From NCBI RefSeq assembly GCF_024436055.1, contig NZ_JANFNH010000005.1:186001-250000 (forward strand): a stretch of 64,000 nucleotides of DNA. Reading direction: 5' to 3'. The position numbers were made by a program, and so were the translations under genes. Positions 56,669 through 64,000 of the stretch are shown here, one piece after another. Positions within the stretch are counted from its first letter, which is position 1. Every line of letters begins with the position of its first letter. The notes under the pieces are model-generated. The model saw only the letters and a list, made by a program, of their open reading frames with translations. It searched no databases and had not been told where the DNA came from. This stretch comes from Streptantibioticus rubrisoli (lineage in GTDB: Bacteria; Actinomycetota; Actinomycetes; Streptomycetales; Streptomycetaceae).

Positions 56669-57466
56669 GTGATGAACCCGGAGGGCGTACAGCCAGAGCA
56701 GCAGGGCGCGGAGGACCGTCTGGAGAAGGCGGTGCGGGCCGCGGAGCAGGCGCTGATCGAGTTCGAGATCGCGGTGGAGACCTTCCGGGTCGAGGTGGAG
56801 AACTTCTCCCGGCTGCACCACCAGCGGCTCGGCCCGATGTACACCCGGCTCGACGAGCTGGACGCGCTGATCGCCGAGGCGGTCGCCGCGCACACCGGCG
56901 AGCGCGAGGACATCGCGCGGGCCTGGGAGGCCCGCGCCCTGGTGATGCCCATGCCGGGCATCGAGGAGCTGTTCGAGGGGCTGCTGGGCTCCGACGGCGT
57001 ACGGCCGGTGGACGACCCGCAGGCGCCGCGCCGGGTCCGGCCGGGCGAGGAGGCCCGCCGCCTCTACCGCGAGCTGGTCCGCCAGGCCCACCCTGACCTG
57101 GCCCAGGACGAGGCGGAGCAGAAGCGGCGGGGCGACTTCATCGCCCGGGTGAACGAGGCCTACAGCTACGGGGACGAGGCCGCGCTGCGCGCCCTCGCCG
57201 AGGAGTGGGCGGCCGGGCCACCGGCGGAGCGGCCCGCACCCAGCAAGGCGGAGGAGCTGTACGCACGGCTTGAGTGGCTGGCGGAGCGCAAGGAGGCGCT
57301 CGCGGCGCTCGCCGCGGAACTGGGGTCCAGCGCGATCGGCCAGATGATGAAGATGGCCCCCGAGGACCCGGACGGGCTGCTCAACGAGATCGCCGAGCAA
57401 CTGCTCGCCCAGGTCGCGGAGCGCGAGCGGCGCCTTGAGGAACTGCTGCGTCCGGCCGCCGACTGA
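56669..57466 (+). CDS. J-domain-containing protein
   Basis: 265 residues (two adjacent ATG codons at 56669 and 56672). An N-terminal coiled coil (about 15-90, EQALIEFEIAVETFRVEVENF) is followed by a DnaJ-like J domain with EARRLYRELVRQAHPDLAQDEAEQKRR, including the HPD tripeptide, and FIARVNEAYSYGDE. A second coiled coil closes the protein. It should stimulate an Hsp70 (DnaK), but lacks the DnaJ zinc and client domains. Found as a stand-alone gene, divergent from the phosphatase. Confidence 0.85.
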   Translation: MMNPEGVQPEQQGAEDRLEKAVRAAEQALIEFEIAVETFRVEVENFSRLHHQRLGPMYTRLDELDALIAEAVAAHTGEREDIARAWEARALVMPMPGIEELFEGLLGSDGVRPVDDPQAPRRVRPGEEARRLYRELVRQAHPDLAQDEAEQKRRGDFIARVNEAYSYGDEAALRALAEEWAAGPPAERPAPSKAEELYARLEWLAERKEALAALAAELGSSAIGQMMKMAPEDPDGLLNEIAEQLLAQVAERERRLEELLRPAAD

Positions 57467-57528
57467 CGCGGTCCGACGAGATACGTTGGAGCGGGACCGA
57501 CCCCGAGGACCCCGAGAAAGGCTCACCC

Positions 57529-57861
57529 ATGAACTTCGCCCCGCTGCCCGCCGTGCAGGCCGCCGCCGTGCCGTCCGACGGGTTCCTGCTCGATGTCCGT
57601 GAGGATGACGAGTGGGCGGCCGGGCACGCCGAGCAGGCGGTGCACATTCCGATGAGCGAGCTGGTCGCCCGGATCGGCGAGGTGCCGGTGGACCGGCGGG
57701 TGCATGTGGTGTGCCGGGTCGGCGGGCGCTCCGCGCAGGTCGCCCAGTACCTCATCGCCCAGGGCCTGGACGCGGTCAACGTGGACGGCGGCATGCTGGC
57801 CTGGGAGCGGGCGGGCCGCCCCCTGACCACCGACCACGGCGGTCCCGCGGTGGTCGCCTGA
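57529..57861 (+). CDS. Rhodanese-like sulfurtransferase
   Basis: 110 residues, a single rhodanese domain. LLDVREDDEWAAGHAEQAVHIPM is the CH2-like block and the active loop is VVCRVGGRSAQ with catalytic Cys. ATG 62 bases after the J-domain gene. It transfers sulfane sulfur to thiol acceptors; the acceptor is unknown. Confidence 0.92.
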   Translation: MNFAPLPAVQAAAVPSDGFLLDVREDDEWAAGHAEQAVHIPMSELVARIGEVPVDRRVHVVCRVGGRSAQVAQYLIAQGLDAVNVDGGMLAWERAGRPLTTDHGGPAVVA

Positions 57862-58010
57862 CGGTGGTCGCCTGGGTGGTCCGGGCGGGCGCGGGCGGCT
57901 AGCGGCGTTGAACTTCCCGCACCGCGACGGCGCCCCGCGCAACGGCGGAGCCCGGCGGTCTCGAACCAGTCGCGAGTGGCGCGGAGCAGCGGCCAGACGC
58001 CGCCTCCCTC
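57862..58010. other. Short gene-free gap
   Basis: 149 bases between convergent rhodanese and acyl-CoA dehydrogenase genes. No clear terminator hairpin was found. Confidence 0.5.
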
Positions 58011-59141
58011 TCACCCCGCGTGTGCGGCGAGCAACGCCCCAAGCCGCTCCTCATGGGCCGCCGCGGGGCCGAGCGCCAGCTCAAGCGTCTTGGCCCAGGC
58101 GTGGTACCGGTGCAACGCGTAGTCCGTGTCGGCGCCGAAGCCGCCGTGCAGATGCTGTGCGGTCTGCACCACCCGGCGCATGCCCTCCGAGGCCCAGATC
58201 TTGGCGACCGACACATCGGCGGTGACCGGCAGCGGGCCCGCGGTGCCGGTGCTCAACCGCCAGGCGGCCTGCCAGAGGGTGACCTCCATCGCACGGGTGT
58301 CGATGTAGCGGTCCGCGGCCTGGACGGCAACCGCCTGGAAGGTGGCGAGCGGATGCCCGAACTGCTCGCGCTTGCTGGTGTACTCACTGGTCATGGCGAT
58401 CACCTGGGTGGCCAGCCCGAGCGCCAGCGCACAGGTGCCGGTGGCCAGCAGATCGCGCAGCCACTCCCAGGCCCCGGCAGCGGTCACCATGTCACCGACC
58501 GGAATCCGCACCGCGTCCAGCCGCAGCCGAGCGCACCGCTCACCGTTGGTGGACACCTGGTCGTCCAGGGCCACCCCCTCGTGCGCCCGGGGCACCACGG
58601 CGATCACCGTACGGTCGGCGCTGGTACGGGCCGGGACCAGTAGCCGATCGGCCTGCTGCGCCCAGGGCACGGCCGTCTGCACCCCGTCCAGCAGCCATGC
58701 GCCGTTCGACTCCCGTGCGGTCACGGCGGCTTCGGCCGGTTCATGCCCGGTACGGCCGCTGGCGGCGACGGTGAGCACGGTCTCGCCGCGCCCGATGGCG
58801 GGCAGCAGCCGCGTCGTCAACTCGCCCTCGCCATAGGCCTGGACCGCCAGCGCGGCCGCGCAGGTCTCCAGCAGCGGGACGCGGGCCAGTACCCGCCCGG
58901 CCTCGCGCAGCACCAGGCACAGCGCGATCGGGTCCAGCCCGGCACCGCCGTGCTCGGGGTCGAGCACCAGGCCCAGCAGATCGGCGTCGGCGAGCCGGTG
59001 CCACAGCGTACGGTCGAAGTCGGCGGCGACCGCGCCCGGCGTCAGCGACGGACTGGGTACCGCGTCGGGCGCAACCGAAGAGAAGACCGCGCGCGCCGCC
59101 TCCACGGCGGCCTGCTGCTCCTCGCTGAAGCTGAAGTCCAC
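58011..59141 (-). CDS. Acyl-CoA dehydrogenase
   Basis: 376 residues from the GTG at 59141 (after GGGAGGG, product start MDFSFSEEQQ). N-terminal helical domain with LGLVLDPEHGGAGLD, a middle beta domain, and C-terminal helices with FGHPLATFQAVAVQAADRYI and LHGGFGADTDYALHRY. The catalytic glutamate could not be assigned safely. A perfect KstR-like palindrome lies 49 bases upstream, pointing to regulation with sterol or lipid catabolism. It oxidises an acyl-CoA with FAD; whether it works alone or as half of a heteromeric pair is unknown. Confidence 0.9.
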   Translation of the reverse strand: MDFSFSEEQQAAVEAARAVFSSVAPDAVPSPSLTPGAVAADFDRTLWHRLADADLLGLVLDPEHGGAGLDPIALCLVLREAGRVLARVPLLETCAAALAVQAYGEGELTTRLLPAIGRGETVLTVAASGRTGHEPAEAAVTARESNGAWLLDGVQTAVPWAQQADRLLVPARTSADRTVIAVVPRAHEGVALDDQVSTNGERCARLRLDAVRIPVGDMVTAAGAWEWLRDLLATGTCALALGLATQVIAMTSEYTSKREQFGHPLATFQAVAVQAADRYIDTRAMEVTLWQAAWRLSTGTAGPLPVTADVSVAKIWASEGMRRVVQTAQHLHGGFGADTDYALHRYHAWAKTLELALGPAAAHEERLGALLAAHAG

Positions 59142-59189
59142 TGCTCGTCCCTCCCGCCACCGCATCCACTTGCTGACTGGGCGTCAGGT

Positions 59190-59203
59190 TAGAACAGGTT
59201 CTA
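59190..59203. promoter_or_regulatory. KstR-like operator upstream of acyl-CoA dehydrogenase
   Basis: TAGAACAGGTTCTA, a perfect 14-bp palindrome apart from the central AG. It fits the TnnAACnnGTTnnA motif of the actinobacterial sterol-catabolism repressor KstR. It lies 49 bases before the GTG start, where a repressor would cover the promoter. Confidence 0.7.
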
Positions 59204-59259
59204 CGAACTGAACAGGCCGCTGGCGCCGTGGAGTTGGCGCCCGCAGGCAGGCTGGCCCT

Positions 59260-60360
59260 TTACGCGTCGAAGTCCACCGCAACGCGCTCGGTGACCGGAT
59301 GCGACTGGCAGGCCAGCACATACCCGGCCGCCAACTCATCGGGCTCCAAGGCGAAGTTGCGGTCCATCCGCACCTCACCCTCGACCAACCGCACCCTGCA
59401 CGTACCGCACACCCCTCCCTTGCACGCATACGGCGCGTCCGCGCGGTTGCGCAGCACCGTCTCCAGCACCGACTCCCCCTCCCGCGCGGGCCAGCTCCCG
59501 GCGCGCCCGTCCAACGTCGCGCTGACCGTGGCGCCGGTGGCGTCTCCAGCTCGGGCGGGGGCCTTCGCCGAGCCCTCGTCCACGTGGAAGATCTCCTGGT
59601 GGATCCGCGCCCGCTCCACCCCGAGGGCCCGCAACGCCCGCTCGGCATCCTCGACCAGCCCGTACGGCCCGCACAGGAACCAGCCGTCCACGCTCTGCGG
59701 CCGCAGCAGCGCGGGCAGCAGCCCGGTCAGCCGCTCCTGGTCGAGACGGCCCGAGGGCAGCCCCGCCTGCTGCTCCTCCCGGGAGAGCACATGGACGAGC
59801 TGGAGCCGGTCCGGATAGCGGTCCTTGAGGTCGGCCACCTCCTCCAGGAACATCGTCGAGGCCGCGGTCCGGTCGCTGCGTATCAGGCAGAAACGCGCCT
59901 CGGGCTGCCGCTGAAGGACCGTCGCGACGATCGACAGCACCGGGGTGATGCCACTGCCGCCCACGATGGCCGCGTAGTGCCCGGGACCGGACAGCGGCAG
60001 CGCGTGCCCGAACCGCCCGGCGGGGGTCATCACCTCCAGCGTCTCGCCCGCCAGCAACTCCTTGAGCGCGTACGTGGAGAACTCGCCGCCTTCCACCAGC
60101 CGCACCGCGACCCGCAGCCGCCGCGGTCCCTCCGACCCGGGAGCCGGTGCCGGATCGCATACCGAGTAAGTGCGGCGTATCTCCCCGCCGTTGGCGTACC
60201 GCCGCAGCGCGATGTGCTGGCCCGGTGCGAACCGGTAGGCGTCACGCAGCTCGGCGGGCACCTCGAAGGTGAGCGCCACCGCGTCCTCGGTGAGCCGCTC
60301 GACGTCCGCCACCCGCAGCGGATGGAACGCACCGTGCCGAGCGACCGAACCGGCCACCAT
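59260..60360 (-). CDS. paaE: Phenylacetyl-CoA epoxidase reductase subunit PaaE
   Basis: 366 residues. Ferredoxin-reductase FAD domain (FAPGQHIALRRY, RRTYSVCDP), NAD domain (GSGITPVLSIV, CGPYGLVEDAE) and a C-terminal plant-type [2Fe-2S] domain with YACKGGVCGTCRVRLVEG and a final LACQSHP. It passes NADPH electrons to the PaaAC di-iron oxygenase. ATG overlaps the PaaD stop by one base. Last gene of the leftward paa operon. Confidence 0.95.
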   Translation of the reverse strand: MVAGSVARHGAFHPLRVADVERLTEDAVALTFEVPAELRDAYRFAPGQHIALRRYANGGEIRRTYSVCDPAPAPGSEGPRRLRVAVRLVEGGEFSTYALKELLAGETLEVMTPAGRFGHALPLSGPGHYAAIVGGSGITPVLSIVATVLQRQPEARFCLIRSDRTAASTMFLEEVADLKDRYPDRLQLVHVLSREEQQAGLPSGRLDQERLTGLLPALLRPQSVDGWFLCGPYGLVEDAERALRALGVERARIHQEIFHVDEGSAKAPARAGDATGATVSATLDGRAGSWPAREGESVLETVLRNRADAPYACKGGVCGTCRVRLVEGEVRMDRNFALEPDELAAGYVLACQSHPVTERVAVDFDA

Positions 60361-60851
60361 CAGAACTCCTTGAAGTGGTCGAAGGGTTCACCGCACGACT
60401 CGCACCGCCGCAGTGCCTTGCAGGCCGTGGACGAGAAGCGGTTCAGCAGCGTGGTGTCCAGCGAGCCGCAGTGCGGACAGCGCACCGACAGCGTCAGCGG
60501 CACCGGCCCGCCCGCCGTGGTCGGCCGGGGCGGCGCTATGCCGAACTCCGCCAGTTTGCGCCGCCCTTCGGCGCTGATCGCGTCGCTGCTCCACGGCGGC
60601 GACAGCACGGTCCGTACCGACACCTCTGCCATGCCCTGCGCCTTGAGCCGCTCGGTGATGTCGGCCGCCATCGCCTCCACCGCCGGGCAGCCGGTGTAGG
60701 TCGGGGTCAGCTCGACCTCCACCCGGCCCGGGCCGGTGACCCTCAGCCCGCGCAGCACGCCCAGTTCGTCCAAGGTGAGCACCGGCAGTTCGGGGTCGGG
60801 GACGCTGCCCGCGATCCGCCGTAGCTCGTCCTCCAGCACCGTGGTCACCAT
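60360..60851 (-). CDS. paaD: Phenylacetyl-CoA epoxidase assembly protein PaaD
   Basis: 163 residues. DUF59/MIP18-like domain with VPDPELPVLTLDELGVLRGL and TYTGCPAVEAMAADI, then a C-terminal zinc-ribbon-like part with CPHCGS and RCESCGEPF. The family serves iron-sulphur or metal-site maturation of the epoxidase. ATG 60851 overlaps the paaC end by 7 bases; the upstream open frame belongs to antisense of paaC and is discarded. Confidence 0.94.
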   Translation of the reverse strand: MVTTVLEDELRRIAGSVPDPELPVLTLDELGVLRGLRVTGPGRVEVELTPTYTGCPAVEAMAADITERLKAQGMAEVSVRTVLSPPWSSDAISAEGRRKLAEFGIAPPRPTTAGGPVPLTLSVRCPHCGSLDTTLLNRFSSTACKALRRCESCGEPFDHFKEF

Positions 60852-61567
60852 GACGCCCCCGGGTGCGCGCGGTGCAGATGCTGCATCTCGGCGAGCATCC
60901 GGCCGAACGGCTCGGTGTGTATCCCCTGCCGTCCGGCACCGGCCGCCCACGGGGTGTGGTCCGGCCCGTCCGGCATGGTCAAGGTCGCCTGTCGTATGAC
61001 GCCGCCGACCACGTCCAGCCAGCGGTCGCGCAGGGCGGCGGGGTCCACCGGCAGCCCCTCCACCGGTGTGAACAGCTCGCCGGTGTACCGCCACAGGGCG
61101 TTGAGCGCGTCCTGCATCCGGGTCCGGCTCTCCGGTGTGCCGTCGCCGAGCCTGAGCGTCCACTGCACCGCGTGGTCCTGGTGGTAGGCCACCTCCTTGA
61201 CCGCCCTCGCGGCCAGCGCCGCGAGTTCGCCGTCGGCCGCGGCCAATTCGCCGTACAGCAGGCCCTGGTAGCAGGAGAAGTAGAGCTGGCGGGCGATGGT
61301 GGCGGCGAAGTCACCGTTCGTCTGCTCCACCAACTGCACGTTGAGAAAGGCGCGTTCCTCCCGGCGGTAGGCCAACTCGTCCTCGTCGCCCACCATCGAG
61401 TACAGGAAGCGGGCCTGGCCCAGCAGATCCAGCGCTATGTTGGCGAGCGCCACCTCCTCCTCCAGCACCGGCGCGTGCCCGATCCACTCACCCAGCCGGT
61501 GGGAGAGCACCAGCGCGTCATCGGCGAGTGACAGGGCGGCCGTGGTCGGTACGGTCGTGGTGGTCAC
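60845..61567 (-). CDS. paaC: Phenylacetyl-CoA epoxidase structural subunit PaaC
   Basis: 240 residues from GTG 61567. Helical ferritin-like fold with LGEWIGHAPVLEEEVALANIALDLLGQ and EVAYHQDHAVQWTLRLGDGT. PaaC pairs with PaaA as the structural partner. The start overlaps the paaB stop by GTGA. Confidence 0.95.
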   Translation of the reverse strand: MTTTTVPTTAALSLADDALVLSHRLGEWIGHAPVLEEEVALANIALDLLGQARFLYSMVGDEDELAYRREERAFLNVQLVEQTNGDFAATIARQLYFSCYQGLLYGELAAADGELAALAARAVKEVAYHQDHAVQWTLRLGDGTPESRTRMQDALNALWRYTGELFTPVEGLPVDPAALRDRWLDVVGGVIRQATLTMPDGPDHTPWAAGAGRQGIHTEPFGRMLAEMQHLHRAHPGASW

Positions 61568-61853
61568 AGGTGCTTCACCCCCTCCGGGATCGTGTAGAAG
61601 GTCGGGTGGCGGTACGTCTTGTCGGCGGCCGGTTCGAAGAACGGGTCCTTCTCGTCCGGAGACGAGGCGGTGATCGCGGCGGCGGGCACCACCCAGATCG
61701 ACACGCCCTCGCCGCGCCGGGTGAACAGGTCGCGGGCGTTGCGCAGCGCCATGGTGGCGTCCGGGGCGTGCAGGCTGCCCGCGTGGCTGTGGCTCAGCCC
61801 GCGCTTGCTGCGCACGAAGACCTCCCACAGCGGCCAGTCGGTGTTCTGCGTGC

Positions 61854-61857
<4 letters not shown>
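61564..61857 (-). CDS. paaB: Phenylacetyl-CoA epoxidase subunit PaaB
   Basis: 97 residues with the family signature [44 protein letters not shown]. PaaB bridges the PaaAC heterodimers. It overlaps paaA by ATGA at its start and paaC by GTGA at its end. Confidence 0.96.
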
Positions 61858-62843
<986 letters not shown>

Positions 62844-62865
62844 TCCAGAAGCCTCCCTGCTCCCG

Positions 62866-62879
62866 ACCGACCGTTCGGT
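62866..62879. promoter_or_regulatory. PaaR-like operator upstream of paaA
   Basis: ACCGACCGTTCGGT, an imperfect dyad (one central mismatch pair) of the TetR-family PaaR type, 23 bases before the paaA start. The cognate regulator gene is not in the window. Confidence 0.65.
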
Positions 62880-63056
62880 TCAATGGTGGATCCGGCGACG
62901 TAGGGTGTCAAGGCTGATCCAGGGCTGTGGAAAAGCCCCACCCCGGGGCCGCACCGCCCTGTGGAAAACCTCTACGGCCTGTCCTCCCGGCGGCGGCATG
63001 AGTACCGTTCCGGTGCGAACGGCCGGAACGAAGAGACCGACGAGACGGGGAACGAC

Positions 63057-63836
63057 ATGGAGCCACCCGAGGACAGGGCGGCGGACGAGAAAGCGGCGAG
63101 CAGCCCACCCGACACCGTGGGCACCCCGGCCTCCGGCGCCGCCGGAACCGCCCCGGCCGACACGGGTGGCGCGGACGGCGCGGCGGGGACCGAGGAAGCC
63201 GCCGACGAACTGGGCGGAATATCCCGCCTGTCGGTGCCCTCGCGGATCGTGGTCGCCCTCGCCGTGGCGGCCGTCACCGTGGGCGCCGCCGTCCACCTCG
63301 CGATGGTCTTCCTGCACGTAGCCCCGACGAACACCGTCTCCCAGAAGTACGCCCGGACGATCGGCGACTACGTCTATCCGGAGTTCGAACAGAACTGGAA
63401 GCTGTTCGCGCCCAACCCGCTCCAGGAGAACAGCGACGTCCAGGCGCGCGCCGAAGTGCGCAAACCGGACGGCACCACCGCCACCACCGGCTGGGTCGAC
63501 CTGACCGCGATGGACATCGCGCGGATACTCCACAACCCGATCCCCAGCCACACCGAGCAGAACGAACTGCGCCGCGCCTGGTCCTTCTACACCGACACGC
63601 ACGACGACCAGAACCGCTCCAACGGGCTGCGCGGTGATCTCGCCCAGTCCTACGTCCTGCGGATCGTGGCGCACCGCTTCGGCCCGCACCTCAACGGCGG
63701 CGACGTCCAGCGCATCCAGGTGCGCTCGGCGACCACGGCGGTGGGCGCCCCGCCGTGGAGCACGGAGAAGATCGACACCCGGACCTACTACCGCACCCTT
63801 CCGTGGTGGGCCGTAAGCCCCGAGGACTTCGCGTGA
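63057..63836 (+). CDS. DUF5819 family membrane protein
   Basis: 259 residues from ATG 63057. Acidic, Ala/Gly/Pro-rich N-terminus, one membrane helix (about 62-84, IVVALAVAAVTVGAAVHLAMVFL), then an outside domain with YVYPEFEQNWKLFAPNPLQEN and WVDLTAMD. The WxLFAPNP segment is the hallmark of DUF5819. It overlaps the next gene by GTGA; DUF5819 and HTTM proteins commonly occur as such a pair. Confidence 0.88.
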   Translation: MEPPEDRAADEKAASSPPDTVGTPASGAAGTAPADTGGADGAAGTEEAADELGGISRLSVPSRIVVALAVAAVTVGAAVHLAMVFLHVAPTNTVSQKYARTIGDYVYPEFEQNWKLFAPNPLQENSDVQARAEVRKPDGTTATTGWVDLTAMDIARILHNPIPSHTEQNELRRAWSFYTDTHDDQNRSNGLRGDLAQSYVLRIVAHRFGPHLNGGDVQRIQVRSATTAVGAPPWSTEKIDTRTYYRTLPWWAVSPEDFA

Positions 63837-64000
63837 CCGACCAGCCCACCGCCACCCCCCGCTCCGCCACCGGCCCCGCCGCGCCGGTCCCCTCGCCGTT
63901 CGTCGGACTGCTGCGCGGCGTCGACCGCGCGGTCGCCCGTGGCCTGGCCAGGATCACCGGCAGCGCCGTCGCGCCCTACCAGTCCGCGGTCATCCGCATC
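63833..64000 (+). CDS. HTTM-domain (gamma-carboxylase-like) membrane protein, N-terminal fragment
   Basis: 56 codons to the window end. GTG overlaps the previous stop. The product begins MTDQPTATPRSATG, Pro-rich, then FVGLLRGVDRAVARGLARIT, a helix typical of the start of HTTM proteins. The rest is outside the window, so the assignment depends on the DUF5819 partner. Confidence 0.6.
   Translation, partial: MTDQPTATPRSATGPAAPVPSPFVGLLRGVDRAVARGLARITGSAVAPYQSAVIRI

Overview
The window is the replication-origin region of a high-GC actinobacterial chromosome, most likely from the Streptomycetaceae. Four things support this: the conserved order parB-parA-rsmG-jag-yidC-yidD-rnpA-rpmH / dnaA-oriC-dnaN-gnd-recF-DUF721-gyrB-gyrA, an oriC packed with TTGTCCACA-type DnaA boxes, five parS palindromes with the Streptomyces core, and Streptomyces-specific neighbours (SigM/anti-sigma, DUF5324, CrgA, class E sortases, the FHA-PstP-RodA-PBP-PknB operon). 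GTG starts and 4-bp stop/start overlaps are common.

Layout. 1-3420: end of a surface or membrane protein gene, then an ECF sigma/anti-sigma pair and trxB-trxA behind a perfect SigR-type promoter. 3470-10365: leftward block of GNAT acetyltransferase, small membrane protein, parB, parA, rsmG, jag, yidC, yidD, rnpA and rpmH. 10366-13443: dnaA with autoregulatory DnaA boxes, then oriC. 13444-23149: rightward dnaN, gnd, recF, DUF721, gyrB, gyrA and a DUF3566 membrane protein. 23211-29835: tRNA-Ile with a second copy of its 3' end 0.7 kb downstream (att-like), DLW-39, a secreted protein facing a membrane Ser/Thr kinase, an XRE regulator, tRNA-Ala, and a low-density stretch holding a decayed molybdopterin oxidoreductase gene. 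29836-35662: a 1058-residue SARP/AfsR-like regulator, DUF5324, cyclophilin and rhomboid protease. 35663-35979: a gene-free segment with five DnaA boxes outside oriC. 35980-40831: crgA, DUF881, three class E sortases and a pabA/trpG-type glutaminase. 40922-48974: leftward pknB, pbpA, rodA, pstP, fhaB, fhaA. 49401-58010: tRNA-Leu, TerD, the AzoR/HxlR and MarR/membrane-protein pairs, a PAS-GAF-SpoIIE phosphatase, a J-domain protein and a rhodanese. 58011-64000: an acyl-CoA dehydrogenase behind a perfect KstR-like palindrome, paaABCDE for phenylacetyl-CoA epoxidation behind a PaaR-like dyad, and a DUF5819/HTTM pair cut by the window end.

How it fits together. DnaA, DnaN, gyrase and oriC start replication. 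ParA/ParB and the five parS sites organise and segregate the origin. YidC/YidD/RnpA/L34/Jag serve protein and RNA biogenesis. CrgA, RodA, PBP, PknB, PstP and the FHA proteins tune septation and wall synthesis. TrxB/TrxA and the sigma/anti-sigma pair handle redox and envelope stress. The catabolic genes at the right end appear to be controlled separately by TetR-family-type operators. Functions are assigned by reading motifs and gene order; no database search was run.
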